Assembly: GCA_022695795.1 (NCBI GenBank)
Contig: MU404185.1
Span: 1 to 64,000, forward strand
Source: Biscogniauxia marginata
Taxonomy: Eukaryota > Ascomycota > Sordariomycetes > Xylariales > Xylariaceae
Length of the DNA stretch: 64,000 nucleotides
Reading direction: 5' to 3'
Under the pieces are notes generated by a model. That model made no database searches. It saw only the letters and a program-made list of their open reading frames with translations, and was not told the DNA's origin. Positions within the stretch are counted from its first letter, which is position 1; every line of letters starts with the position of its first letter. Below, one piece after another: positions 36,285 to 48,654 of this stretch. The translations under genes and the position numbers were made by a program.

Positions 36285-39200
36285 TTAGCCGTGATGACCC
36301 GGGTTCTCAGGGATATCCCAAACGCCTTGGTCTATCGCTCTGGCCTTTTCCTTGACGCTGGGGGATCGCATCAAGGGGAAGTTCTCCTTCGCTATGGGCG
36401 AAGACACGTCCTGGCTTAGCCTACGTGCGAAGGGGATCTCTGAAGTTGGCGTGAAATTGTGTCCGCCCCACCTCGCCGGGCTTTGGGGAAGTGGCGAGGG
36501 TTGAAAATTTGGCGACTGCAGGCTCTCCGGCTTGGGCGGTATAGGCGGGGAATTATTGTTGGCTTTGGGGATATATGTTGGGCTTGAATTCGGGGCGGTG
36601 TCTGGTGCGGGCCCATTAGGCTGTTGCTTGGTGGGAGAACTGTGACTTTGGGCCAAACCCGGAGAAGCCTGTGCTGGAGACTTTGGCATCAATGATGGGT
36701 AGAGCGGGTTATGTCCAGTCGGGGTCAAGATATTGCTAGGTTCCAACGGAGGTGACAACTCGCCCTTGGTCTCTGCTGGAAGGGAGTCTCTGAGATGTTC
36801 CAGTGAGGGTTCTGATCCAGGAAGCTCGTGTGAGTCTGTCAAGGGACTGGTAATATTCTGCACTGGGTCAGGGCTAGGGGCTCCTCCAGTTGATGATTCT
36901 GCTGGCAACACTGGCTTCTCGATTTTGGCCGAGGCGACAGCTTTCATTTCTTCCTGGGCCTCCTTCTCCTTTTCTGCTTCCGCCTTCTCTGCATCTGCTC
37001 TCTGCCTCGCCTCCTTCATCTCCTTAGTAACCACATTTATCTTGATCCTCTTCATCCCGGTAGTAAGTTTGTCCATGTCTCGAGTACTGTTTGGAGAACT
37101 CGGGGTTGGTATTCGTGATCGAGCTACCGAAGGTTCCTTTTCGGTGGGCGTTGGAGGTTTTTCATCAGGAGTGTTGGATGAACAAGTTGACTCGGGCGGA
37201 GTTGGGTCCGTCTTGGGTGCTGTTGTCTTGGTCTTTCTTGGTGCTCTAGTTGTTCGGGCACTTTCCTTCCTGGTAGGACCCGTCGGACGCGTTTTCTTAA
37301 CGTTCAATGTCGTCGTGGGCTGGCCCCGCATACTCAAAGAAGACTCAGGCCTAATGCTCTGTGAGGTAGTGGGTCTAGCAAACTCGTCCGTATAATCCAT
37401 TGTATTGCGCATAGCGGCTGTGAAAGTAGAAGCAGTACTAAGTCTTCTACTGGACGGTCGTGATAGCGCTTCTCCGTTTTGCGTGGGAATTCCGCGGGCA
37501 GATGCCTATAAGTTACAGTGAGAAACTATTTTTCATTCAGGGTGTAGTTAGTGAGGTGCTTACCTTTTCTGCGGCCAGGACTGAAGAACCTCCCACGGTT
37601 TTCCGACGTGCTTTGAGAGTCTCATCCTCGATTGGGTACATAGACTTGACCGGCTTCCTCTCGCGAAGGGACATCCTAGTAGGAGCAGGAGGGGCAGAGA
37701 CACCACTTTCACTAGCGGCGTCGCCTTGTAATGACTGGCGCTCACGCTTAGCTTTGATGGCCTCAGCATTAAGTTCCTCGTGCGTGCAGCTATTGATTGG
37801 ACGATCATGGGGAACAAGCAACCTGCTCAGTGCATGAGCTGCTGTCGTCCAAGGAACATCAGGGGGGGGAGGAGTAGGCGGTCTTGAAATGATCCTCTGG
37901 CCAGACGTGACCCCTGACAAACTTTGGCGGGCCCTGGCAACTTCCGTCATCTTCGCGCTGGAGGCTGTCGTTGGAGACGAGTAGTTTCCTGGGGTAATGT
38001 TCCGATATTTCGGCCGTTCTGCTGGGAGATGAGCTAGGCTAGCATCGAGCTGATCGAGCTCCGAGGCTGACCACCAGTTCGGATCGTATGGAAAGCCAGG
38101 GGTTTTCCAAGCCTTGAAATCACTCTCGTTTATAGTGCTACGTCTGCTGACGGATCCGATCCTACTACTCATTTCACTGCCGAGACCACCACCAGTGTCG
38201 TCCCTGGAGACCATAGGTTCAGTTCCAGCCAAGCCACCCAAGTGACTGAGGACACCTGAGTAAAGAGCTCTGTCGCTATAACCACCCTCGAGAACGCTGA
38301 TAACTCGGCTATCAACGCCCAATCCTTCCTCGGACGCTAGCTTCACGGCATCCCGTGTAAGCCTAGCGTAGAACTCAGTCGGTACATTGACCTTGTGGCG
38401 CTGCATCCCTACGCCTTCCCACTCGCTCGCATCAAACCCGGCAGACAAGAAGATTGCAGCCTTTGGCACCTGACCAGAAGCACGATATCGTTCAGTCTGC
38501 TGTCTCAAGTAGATGCGAGCCTTCTCAAGAAGCATAGAGTACCTCGACTGGTACAGCTTCCAGAACTCTAGATCCGACTTCCACTCCTGCAAATGAACGT
38601 TCCAGATGTTCTGTCCGTGTGCGTTTTCGATGCACAAGCTAGCATTCTTGACCTTTTCCTCATCGCCGTATTCGCATGGGTACGAATTAATGTCGTGAAC
38701 ACTGAAATAGCCAATCGAAGTCTTCTTCCACGCCGCGGCATTCTTAGCAAGCCCTCGTTTGTTGTGCTGCCATGCAATAGCTTGCGACCCGTCTCCATGG
38801 TGCAGGTCAAAGTCGATTATGGCGGCATGGGTCAAGCCGTGGTTGAGTATACCGTGCATAATTCCCACATGAACATTGTTTACCCAGCAGAATCCGGAAG
38901 GGTAAGAGGCGGAGCAATGATGGCCAGGTGGGCGAACAGCAACAAAAGCACGTTTATGCGGTGAGTCGGAGAACACTGTATCCACCGCCTCACAGACAGC
39001 ACCTAGCGCCCCTTCGAAAGCATCCAGCGACTCTGCGCACAGGTAGAGGTCCCCCTCGTGGAACTTCTGCGGCGGATCTGGATTGGAGCCTCGGTTCATT
39101 TCCGGTCTTCCCAACTCGTTCCCGTTCAGTGCCAGCTTCATCTCTGCAGACTGGCACATGATCTGCAATTCTTCCATCCATTTTGTGCCGTGCACATTGG

Positions 39201-40041
39201 TTACAGTGGTGGAGGTTATCGGCAATGTACGACTAGTCTTGTGAATTCGGAAAGGGACGCCAGGGAGTGTCTTCGGATCGAGGGTTGGGTAGATGGGGTT
39301 TCTCCCGTCACAATGCCTTTCCCCAAGCCGGACGTAGGCAATCGATACACCTAGGACACTAGCCTGTATCCTTTCGGGTCGTTCGACAATGGTATTCAGG
39401 GTGCTCTTGGAAGTTCGCGGCCTCGAAAACCGGTGACCGTAACATGCATCATGCAAGATAACAATAGTCTCTGCTGAATGGTCTGTCTCACTCGAATGCA
39501 GCAACTCCAGCTCTTTGCGAAAATGCCCGCTTGCCAAGGAGAAAGGCGTATATACCGGCTTCTCCTCCACCCTCTTAGCCGAACCATTGGCTGGCGCCTT
39601 GCCGGTGGTTGGGGACCGGAAGGAGGTTGAACTACCACGACGTGAGGGTGCTCGGCCCGGGGTGATTCCGCTAGTCGAGTGAAGCGAATGCATGGAATTC
39701 ATGGAGGACTTGCGAACCAAAGTAGGCGTTCCCTCTTGAGAATGCGAGCCACCCCCATTGGGATTGATCCGGAGTCCAGGGTCACGTTTCGGCCCCTGGG
39801 TGCTTGGAGATGCAGAAGAAAACCGTTCGCCAGTGTTTTTCGCCAAATGATGGTTCGGGTTCGGGTTCGGGGACGTGGAGAGGCGTGAATGGGGAGACGA
39901 TTTGAGGGATAGGTTATTCAGTGAGCGGAGAAGCTCGCGATCCGTGTTGTTGTTATTGTTGTGGTTATTTGTTGATTCGAGCGACGACTGGGCCCTGTTG
40001 TGCCCATGGGAAGCCATGATTTCAATTGCCTCCGCATGCAA
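36285..40041 (-). CDS. HOS3: Hos3-type histone deacetylase
   Basis: Zn-dependent class II lysine deacetylase, expected to remove acetyl groups from histones or bud-neck targets. Two exons (40041-37564 and 37505-36285) with a 58-bp phase-0 intron (GTAAGC donor, TATAG acceptor) encode 1232 residues. A long Ser/Asn/Pro-rich N-terminus (1-190) precedes the catalytic domain (about 195-600). Catalytic-domain motifs are HDACYGHRF (197-205), VERPERI (219-225), RPPGHHC (370-376, the active-site histidine pair) and IDFDLHHGDGSQ (409-420, zinc-binding Asp and His). Later LSAGFDASEWEG and VLEGGYS carry further active-site residues. The C-terminal 400 residues are disordered, rich in Pro, Ser and Lys, with an acidic-basic coiled stretch. 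A second in-frame ATG eight codons downstream (MASHGHN) could be the real start. Length and tail fit the fungal Hos3 group. It is transcribed divergently from NBP35. Confidence 0.93.
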
Positions 40042-41273
40042 AGGGAAAAGAAAAGAGGAAAAAGGCTTCCAATGAGGCCGAATTGGAATTTATTGGTTGA
40101 TTAGCTCATGCACATATATAGCGTTGGTTGAGGAGAAAAGAGAAGAGGTCTGTAGTGGTTGAGGTTGATCGTGGGAGAGGTTGATCCCGTCGCAGACCAA
40201 GTTTCGACGTTTCCATGGGTCACACTAAATAAAAAAGTTGGAGGTTGCGGGCGCGTAACGCGTAGATAAGGTACTTACGGTACGGTACCTCCAAGCAGCG
40301 TGCATGTAGCTTGCACCTATCGGCAAATCAGGCAATTTTAGCAGGGAATAGCGGGACAGGCTAGCGATAACAGTCCAATCAAGCACGTGCGGGCCCTGTA
40401 TCTATCGTATTTTGGGGGGGTCTCACCGGCAACATTCAAGCGTACGGGCTGCAAGCTTGTTGTCTCTCCTACCCACCAGCCCACCAAGAGCTACCTGTAG
40501 GTACTGCCCCTCCATCGCTGACGTCTTTGCGCTCTAGCTGCCTGCCAGGACCATTGACCAGTGCACACATAAGTATACATCTACCTACGTAGCGGCTTAC
40601 CGCAGCCGACAGCGGAGTCGCCAGGTAATATTGCAGGCAGGAACAGATTTATTGTCAGGTGTCTCGTACCTAATGGCTGCCGGTACATGAACGTATGTAC
40701 CTCCCCAAGCCGCCAAGTTCCGGTTTAGCTGACAAAGGCAATTCAATCGGTCAATCGAAATGCAAAGAGAAGCTTTGATCATCTCCAGGCCTTTTTCAAC
40801 AATCGCATCGATGTAGTGCATCATTTCCATCTCAGCTGCCACGGGCCGAAGCTTGTGGCGATTTACGATTTGTTCTCGACTCTTTCTCCCCCCTCCAAAA
40901 CCCATTAACAATGCTACTCTACACTTATTACAAGCAACCTCCTCCAGACCGGAGATCCATACTACACTATCCATTACAATTCGTTTGTCATCACATGCGG
41001 CAAAGGTTCGAGCGCTACGCCGATTTGGATTTTTAAGCAGAGAAATCACTTTTTACACCTACATGCATGCAATACACAATACACACACCGGCGCATAACC
41101 CATATTTCTTTTCTTTTTTTTCTTCCTTCAACCAGTCGGACTTTAGGTACTCATTCCGACACAGGACCGACTGACAGGACCGGGGAAGGGAAAAAAAAAA
41201 AAAGAGGGGGAGACGTTGAGGAAATAAGAACGAAAAGAGAGGAAAAGTAAAAATAAAAGAAATATAAATCGAA
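40042..41273. promoter_or_regulatory. divergent promoter region HOS3 / NBP35
   Basis: 1.2 kb between two genes pointing away from each other, so both promoters lie here. The 60 bp before NBP35 are almost pure purine (a-rich run with gaaaagagagg), typical of a fungal 5' leader. A short open frame at 40597-41049 lacks any domain and is probably spurious. Confidence 0.55.
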
Positions 41274-42302
41274 ATGGCTCCGTCGCTAGAGGAGCCCGAG
41301 CCCGTCCAGGACGTCCTCGACAACCCCCTCAAGGCGCGGCCCCAGCTCGTCGCCCCGGAACCAGAGCACTGCCCGGGCCCCGAGTCCGAGCGCGCCGGGC
41401 AGGCGGACTCGTGCGCGGGGTGTCCGAACCAGGCGATCTGCGCGTCGGCGCCCAAGGGGCCGGACCCGGACATACCGGTGATCTCGGCGCGGCTGGCGGG
41501 CGTGCGGCACAAGATGCTCGTGGTCTCGGGCAAGGGCGGGGTGGGCAAGAGCACGTTCACGAGCCTGCTGGCGCACGCGTTCGCGGCCGACGAGTCGCGC
41601 ACCGTGGGCGTCATGGACGCGGACATCTGCGGCCCCAGCATCCCCAAGATGATGGGGGTCGAGGCCGAGACGGTGCACGTCAGCGCCGGCGGGTGGGAGC
41701 CCGTCTGGGTCGCCGACAACCTCGGCGTCATGAGCGTGCAGTTCATGCTGCCGAACCGCGACGACGCCGTCATCTGGCGCGGGCCCAAGAAGAACGGGCT
41801 CATCAAGCAGTTCCTCAAGGAGGTCGAGTGGGGCGACATGGACTTCCTGCTCGTCGACACGCCGCCCGGCACGAGCGATGAGCACCTTAGCGTCAACAGC
41901 TTCCTCAGGGAGAGCGGCATCGACGGCGCCATCGTGGTCACCACGCCGCAGGAGGTCTCCCTGCTGGACGTCCGAAAGGAGATCGACTTCTGCAGGAAGG
42001 CCGGCATACGGGTGCTGGGCCTTGTCGAGAACATGAGCGGGTTCGTGTGTCCCAAGTGCACGCACGAGAGCCAGATCTTCAGAGCTACGACGGGCGGCGG
42101 CGCGGCGCTAGCGAAAGAGATGGGTATCCCCTTTTTGGGACAAGTACCTCTGGACCCGAGGATAGGGATGGCATGTGACTACGGCGAGAGTTTCTTCGAT
42201 CACTACCCCGACAGCCCGGCATGCAAAGCCCTGAAGGACGTCGTCCGTGGGTTGGCGCGCGAGCTAGGACTAAATGCAGAGCAGGTCATGCCCGAAGACT
42301 AA
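41274..42302 (+). CDS. NBP35: cytosolic Fe-S cluster assembly ATPase Nbp35
   Basis: Scaffold P-loop NTPase of the cytosolic iron-sulfur assembly (CIA) pathway; with Cfd1 it builds a 4Fe-4S cluster for cytosolic and nuclear proteins such as DNA polymerases. Single exon, 342 residues. The N-terminal cluster ligands are C33, C47, C50 and C56 (spacing C-x13-C-x2-C-x5-C), which marks Nbp35 rather than Cfd1. The deviant Walker A is [10 protein letters not shown] (85-94), and MDADICGPS (114-122) and [11 protein letters not shown] (194-204) are the Mrp/MinD switch motifs. The bridging CPKC pair is C259 and C262. Length matches the family (about 330-345). Third positions are strongly GC-rich, as for a well-expressed gene. 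Confidence 0.97.
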   Translation: MAPSLEEPEPVQDVLDNPLKARPQLVAPEPEHCPGPESERAGQADSCAGCPNQAICASAPKGPDPDIPVISARLAGVRHKMLVVSGKGGVGKSTFTSLLAHAFAADESRTVGVMDADICGPSIPKMMGVEAETVHVSAGGWEPVWVADNLGVMSVQFMLPNRDDAVIWRGPKKNGLIKQFLKEVEWGDMDFLLVDTPPGTSDEHLSVNSFLRESGIDGAIVVTTPQEVSLLDVRKEIDFCRKAGIRVLGLVENMSGFVCPKCTHESQIFRATTGGGAALAKEMGIPFLGQVPLDPRIGMACDYGESFFDHYPDSPACKALKDVVRGLARELGLNAEQVMPED

Positions 42303-42497
42303 AACCAGAGAAGAATATTCGCATTCAAAAACTATACCCAGTAGTACCGTATGCGACATGCATGTCCCGCACACCAGTGTCCCCATTCTGTATTCTACTC
42401 AACAGCTCCGGGCGCCATTGTACAAAAGAAACAGAACTCCGGCCCAATGATTTTTTTTTTTTCGCTTGATGAAGTATATACCTGTCCCCCGACCTAT

Positions 42498-43364
42498 CTA
42501 TTCTGCACTCAGTTTGGTTGGAATATTCTCTAAATCTTCGGCGGTCTCGATATCGATCACCTTCCCCACCTGGCTCGTATTTCTCATGAGCTCCTTCGCG
42601 CCGGCGTACATCATACGACTCTGGTTATTGCATGTGTTCGGTAGGTAGTAGAGGAGGACGTAGGGTACGGAGAGACGGCCGTCCGACTGCAGTCGAGTAG
42701 CGATTCGCTGTCAGCACATGTTTCTCATATCTAACGTGGGAAACCTATCACATCTCATCACCTGTGACGTCGAAGATATCAAGAGAATGGTTATGGGGCC
42801 GGGAGCTAGTATCGGAGGCGCGAGATCATAGGGAAGGGGAGCGAGAGCGAGGACATACAAGAGTCAACGGGTAGCTCAGCAGGATGTAGCGCGGCGAGTT
42901 GTCTGGCAAGTCGTCGCCGATCTCTTCAAGGGATTTGTAGACTATCGTGTCGGGGTCTTGCTTGATCTCGTACGTTTTCTTATCGATCATATCTACGGGT
43001 TTTTAGATTATAGATTTGAGTCAGCTAGCTGTTCTTGGGTGGGCGTTGGCACAAAATCGGGCACGAGATGGTTTGAGTCCGAGGGAACTGAATATATATG
43101 TATATGGGTATTTCGTTTAAGGAGTCGGCCCGTGGTACGTAGACATGCAGAGAGACATACATACATATGACGGCTTGCGGTGTACCGGCTCTCGACGTCG
43201 TCAGGCGGAACTTGCGTAGCTGATCCTTTGTCTCCTGCGAGAAGGTGTAGAGGCGGGCTTCGGAGCTCTGTCATTGTGAGGCATAGTTAGATTCACATCG
43301 TTAGATAAATAAATATCCCATACCTTCCCGGCAGGGGAAGGGGGAGAGCTTCTTTACCTACCAT
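42498..43364 (-). CDS. AIM7: glia maturation factor (GMF/Aim7), ADF-H domain
   Basis: An actin-depolymerising-factor homology protein that binds the Arp2/3 complex, promotes debranching of actin filaments and dampens nucleation. Four coding exons: 43364-43362 (ATG only), 43267-43165, 42992-42859 and 42686-42498, giving 142 residues, the usual GMF size. The product begins MSSEARLYTFSQET and contains QAVIYMID, SPRYILLSYPL, DGRLSVPYVLLYYLP and a C-terminal MMYAGAKELMRNTSQ helix that matches the GMF group closely. Introns are 94, 172 and 172 bp with GTAGGT and GTATGT donors, and the phases agree (0, 1, 0). The start codon is immediately followed by the first donor. The upstream exon is open in the same frame with two further ATGs, so a longer N-terminal isoform is possible. 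It is convergent with NBP35, with 195 bp between stops. Confidence 0.92.
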
Positions 43365-44540
43365 GCTGATCCACGGAATGGAATGACGGATGATGTACTC
43401 GCGCAACATGATGTTAGTGGGGGTTGTGGAAGACGGCGAAAATGCCAGGCTAGATGAGATTGGTTGACTGGTCTCCGATGCTGCTTCTAACATACCTAGA
43501 GCGACAAGAGTCGGAAAGTGCTTAGGACCTGGGGGGTTATTAAGTATAGGTCAACTAGGTACCTACATGTAGGTAGTAGGTATGGTGGTTGTCGTGGTTG
43601 TGGGATGGAAGACGACTGGAAACGAGACCCCGCCATGCGACGAATGACGAAAGGCGACCAGCGCCTCGTCAGCTACAGGCGGGACCCACCCTGACTTAAG
43701 CCACTACCGACCGACGCGACGTGGAAAATCCTCCTACCCAACCTTCTTTCCCCCCTGAGCTACCTTAGGTACTTTTACCTTACCTGACAACAACTCTCAC
43801 CAACGGTATCTACAGCTAATCAGACATAGGACGCTTGCCACGTATTTAACTCAGCATGGCGAACTGACTTGCTATGATCATGTGTTCTGCGCTGTATGAA
43901 GCTTAAAACCCAGATGCTATAATCCTGTTGCGCATCTAGACATGCAAGATGCATCCGCTAGGGAAGATATAAGTCCTTCTATTCGAACAGTCTAATGGCC
44001 GGGTGTCAACCAGCATCCTCGAGATAGAGCTCACATGCCATTTTTCACCGGGTGGCGAGAAGTCTATGCCAAAGACGTAGCCATTGGGAGTATACATGGA
44101 GATCGTGGAGGCCAGCTGTGGGATGAGTTCGACGTATCCCCTTCGCCTCCTCCTTTTACAAGGTCGGTAGATCGAATGGATACGTGGCTGGATACTGTCA
44201 CGCAGACTTGTTAGTCATGTATCCGATCTTCTTTCTCTAGAAATCGAAGAATGCCGAACTCAGTGGAACTATTGGCTTGATTGGGACATTGAAGGATACT
44301 TGGATAGGACTAACAGTCACTCCGTACCCATACACTGTTTGGTGGATTTCTCCATGCGAGTAATAAGAGCATGGATTAAAGGCAATGCACATGTTGGTTA
44401 GCATGGCCGTCAAGAACACCCCAAAGTATATTCGTTGCTAGCTTTATTTTCAGGACCGCTTCCCCCAAATGAGCTTCAGTCCAGTGGCAGTATGTACAAG
44501 ATATGAACTGGGCCATTGCCCACGAATCAGATGCAAAAAA
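43365..44540. other. intergenic, 1.2 kb
   Basis: Upstream of AIM7 and downstream of the GH43 gene. Two minus-strand frames at about 44000-44180 and 44237-44440 look weakly protein-like, but no splice join or domain supports a gene. Contains ctaggtacctacatgtaggtag at 43554-43575. Confidence 0.5.
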
Positions 44541-45585
44541 TCAGCTGCTCGGCTCGCTATACGACTGCGAAGAAGCGGCAGGAATACCAAAATTAGGTGA
44601 TCCGTCGCTGTTCGACTCTACAGGCTGTATGTTCGTGTATCGGCTATCGTTGCAGGCGCCATCGCTGTTGCTCGTGGCATGGTACGCGTTCCAGGTCTGC
44701 GTGCCGTCAGGGCTCTGGAAGAAACTGTTGTGCCCTGTGCCGTAGTTGCCGTTGGCGCTGGAGAAGACGCAGCCGTCGCTCTTGGTCCAGGCCGAGGCCT
44801 GCAACGGGTCCGTCGTGCCGTCCCACGTCAGCAGACCCAGGCAATACGCAGCGGTCCAGCAGTACGAGGCAGAGTATGCGATGTACGTCGCCCCGCCGAA
44901 GTACAGCGCTGCGGGCCCTTCGTTGACGGGGGTAGACACAGTCTCCCACGCCTCCGTCGGCTGGGAGATCACATGAATGTCGCCGGTGAGACTAACGTAG
45001 TCGGAACCCAGCTTCTGGATGCACAGCGATTGGTAAGTGACATCGTGGAAACATGAGAACAGCAGGTAATTTCCCCATGTGTTAAGGCGTAGAGTTGAAC
45101 CGTCGATGGCCCACTCGTTAGTCATCTGGCCTGCATAGGTGAAGTCGTCCCACGGCGTCGCACCACCTATATATTGCCCGGTTAAGCCTAGATTCACGTC
45201 GTTGTTGGTAGAGTCTTCACCACTCACCTTTCAGCGCGTGCAGACGCTGTCCATCCAAGTTGGCACTGACGCCAGCAGTGAAGTACACGTACCAGCTACC
45301 GTCAAAGTAGTGCACCTCGGGTGCCCAGACACTGCAGCAGCGAGATGCCTCGCTGCTCGAGTATATCGTTTTCTTAGTCGCGGTCTTCAAGCCTTCGACA
45401 GTAGTCGAGCGAGCAATCTGGACGCTACTCCAGGACGTTGTCATGATATAATAGTATCCATCGCTGTAAGTGACAAAAGGATCGCTACCGCCCGGACTAC
45501 GGATCGGATTGTTCCAGGCGGCAGAAAGGTTGAAGAGACTCAACAGCGTCAGAAGAGACACAAACGACTTGTGGAAGAAACCCAT
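44541..45585 (-). CDS. secreted GH43 glycoside hydrolase (arabinanase/xylosidase-like)
   Basis: Predicted plant cell-wall enzyme acting on arabinan or arabinoxylan side chains outside the cell. Two exons (45585-45228 and 45166-44541) encode 327 residues. The 61-bp phase-1 intron has a GTGAGT donor, a CTTAAC branch site and a TATAG acceptor; it restores an LKG-GATPWD junction and explains an apparent frame change. A signal peptide spans about 1-23 (hydrophobic core LLTLLSLFNL, SAA before cleavage). GH43 five-bladed propeller motifs: catalytic-base Asp35 in GGSDPF, WAPEVHYFDGSWYVYFTAG (88-106), modulator Asp141 in EWAIDG, and the probable acid Glu202 in NEGPAALY. The HNSFF blade motif is near the C-terminus. 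No carbohydrate-binding module. Exact substrate (subfamily) cannot be set from sequence alone; exo-alpha-1,5-L-arabinofuranosidase activity is one guess. Confidence 0.9.
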
Positions 45586-48500
45586 CGTGAAAACAACCTA
45601 GCGCAGCAAGCTAGTTTGACTTGAGGTGATCGGCGCAGAGCTGGGAAGTTGTGAAGCCCTCCCCAGTGTCCAGACATGGCGATCGTAGCCTACCTTTATA
45701 TACGCGTGTGTGGCATTTATGGCTTCCCGTGTGTATAAAATGTCATGCTATATTATCCCCAAGCCTTCATCTTGGCGTTGAGAGGGGAAAGAATATGAGT
45801 GGATAAGCCCACAAACAATGTGGACATTGTCAAAGCTGAAGGCTCCATCAGCGAGTGGGCAGGCGGACTGTAGAACAGCGCGGGACACACCGTCGCCAGC
45901 AAGCACAAGACAAGACGGGCAATAAAAGATTGGCAGCAGCTCTGATTAGTGGATTTTAAATTCTGGGGTAGTCGACATGGGATCGGATGGGTGAAATGTG
46001 ACGCTGAAACGGGATATTCTCCGGTAGCGCTTCCTGGGCGGCCAGAGATAGCGCCTCGCGGCAATTGAACTCATTGGGCCGCATAGAGCCTCAACCCGAA
46101 TAGGGATGCTCATGACGCGGATTGTAGACCCGTACCATCAACAACAGACCGAAGAAGCCCACCGGGAAGGTTATCCCCCACGGGCGGCAGCGGCAGGAGA
46201 ATCCTGCTTTTCATGAGATAGAGAGAGAGAGAGAGGCTGGAAATAGGGGTAAAGCGGGACTTGTGTAAGTTCTCGTGTGGTTACAGGTAGAAAGGTAGGT
46301 ACCTAAACCACAGTTGTTCATGCTGCATCAAGCGTATAAGTCAGTCCACGTAATCAATCAGTCAGACCAGGACCCCAATACGAACCGAAAGATCATATCG
46401 TATAACCCTGTCTCTTCTTTACCTTAGTCAACCCCATGTAACCTACCTACTTGATCGGGAACAATAATAACAGATATGGAATAATTAAAGGCGAGCTTTT
46501 TTTCCCGTTTGATAATACGAAAGGTTCAAGCTTGATGAATAAATGGTCCGCATCTAAGTCTCTTGGATGATAGATAATACCTAGGTATTCTCTTTGAAGA
46601 TCTCGCGCTTTGACATGGTTCCACGTTCTTTCATCGGACAACGGGAGGCCCGTGCCGGAAGCTTCGGGCGAAAAAGTTTATGTATATCATAGTTAACTTA
46701 GGGCATCCAATGCTCATGTATTCCAGCTGAACAGGTAGGTATAATAAGACAGGTCTGCTTATAAGTATCGGGGCTTGAATTGGATGGCGGTGACACTTCC
46801 CACTCTCCTTTTTGTCGGTTTATTGAGCGAGCCGGCAACATGTATGTATGATTTGAGAACTAGAGATAAAATGTGATGAAACATACTTCAATTTCGTCCG
46901 AACTCAGACAGCTATAAGGAGCACTGTCATTTATTTATATAATAACATCCATTGATGCATGACCTTGTGCCTGCTTTCCCTCACACGTCCACCGAAATCG
47001 ACATTCTTGACCTACGATTAGCAACAAACTAGGTACGTGTCTATCATCCTTAGTAGACTCTCCTACCCACACACACACACACACACATGTACCTACATAC
47101 CAAACACGTTATTCTGCTCTTCCTGGAAGAGCTATCATCATCAGAAGAAGAAGAAGATACAGAAAATTCGGAGTCTTCACTTCACCCGAAAACCAGTCCC
47201 GAAAACCAGTCCCGAAAACGCAACAGCACGAGGTAAACAACCACGCGAACCCTGCCAGCGGCAGTGCTCAAGTCCCGCTGGCCCATGACGAAGGCCTCTA
47301 GGCGTGATGCGGCGCCGATATGAAGATACTAAACTGGTCACACACCCTCCAGCTCGACCTGTGAACGCAACTCTATCGACTCCCCCGCGTCTATCATCGC
47401 TGAGTTAGCAGCCCCTGACTTCCTAGCGAACTTGGCTACCACCACCAGTGGACATGGTGGCTACGTCTAGCCCGATCCGAGTTATCTGGAGATATGTAAG
47501 TGAAGACTACCCGCCGACTCGAGACATGTGAGATACATCTTCGACGACCCTCGTGTAAGGGTACGTATATACCTAACTTATTGTTGCGCTGGAGAGGGAA
47601 AGCTCCTCTCCAGGCCGGTTATCCATAGTACTATATACATCCTAAAGCATGGGCCACGTGCCCGTGACACCCCGTTCTAGCGAACGGCTTGTGCCACTGC
47701 TAGATTAGGTAGATATAGAAAAGAAAGCCATCGGCGTACACGTGGATTGTGTATAAGAGATTGTGCTAGTATCTGCCTACCTACGTATCCATCATTATGG
47801 ACTATCGCTTCGGAGATGTTGCTCGACGGGATCATGGAGGAAGAGCAAAAAAGGATAAGGGTATGAGTGCCAAAAAGGTCTAGATGTGCTACAAAATGGT
47901 AAACCAAAAAGATAGAGGGGAAAGAAGAAGAAAAAAACCCTCGATATATAGCTTGCCAACTACTAGAGAAAGCCTATCACGGAATATTCTGCGGACTTAA
48001 ACGGACGCTGTATTTTATGCAATGCAGTCCAATCACTTGTTGATATTGCTTAACTCAAACACGAGCAGCCTGGTTAATACCTATAGTGACAACATAGCAA
48101 ACCCTCTACTCGCCTTAGCCCTTAGCCCTTTAGTAGGTGCAATATAATATAATATAATATAATCGCTATCCCATCTTTTCTCGGCAGGAAAGCATCAAGT
48201 ATTCAATCATAACTAAGGGGGCGGGGCTGGCTATATAAGATATATTCTATAAGTCAGGAGATACCAAAAGCCAAGTGAGGAGACACGTCGAAGGAGACAC
48301 ATATTCTCAATGCAACACCTAATGCAAATCTACGATTCTACAAGGGAATTCATTAAAGACCATACACTCACTCGTCCTCGAGGAGTAAATTTTCATTTTC
48401 ACAAAATTTCCTCAAACCATCTTGCCATTATCCCCTTTTTAAAGCCTCGCGGCCGGCGTAGTCTAGTCTGTCTAGCTCGATTTAAAATAGGGTATCAGAC

Positions 48501-48654
48501 TCGAATGAAAAAAAAGAAATCGCACATTATCACAGACCCCCTCCCCTAGTAAATCGCCAAAACAAAACGCAAGATCTTGCGATGTTCTTTGCGGATCCAC
48601 AAGAAGCCGATCCTCCACGGACGAAGCAACCTCCCCATCAACCCGCACGAAGCC
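45586..48654. other. intergenic, 3 kb without a supported gene
   Basis: Microsatellites (ga)n at about 46218-46233, (ac)n at 47069-47088 and ataatn at 48140-48163. No coding signal worth calling. Confidence 0.55.

Noticed and set aside
41286..42065. Long antisense open frame opposite NBP35
   Set aside because: A product of the high GC at third positions of NBP35; no independent coding signal.
44000..44440. Two weakly protein-like minus-strand frames
   Set aside because: No start, splice join or recognisable domain links them, and stops lie between them.
45217..45227. Apparent frameshift in the GH43 gene
   Set aside because: Explained by a 61-bp intron with good donor, branch and acceptor that restores the family sequence.
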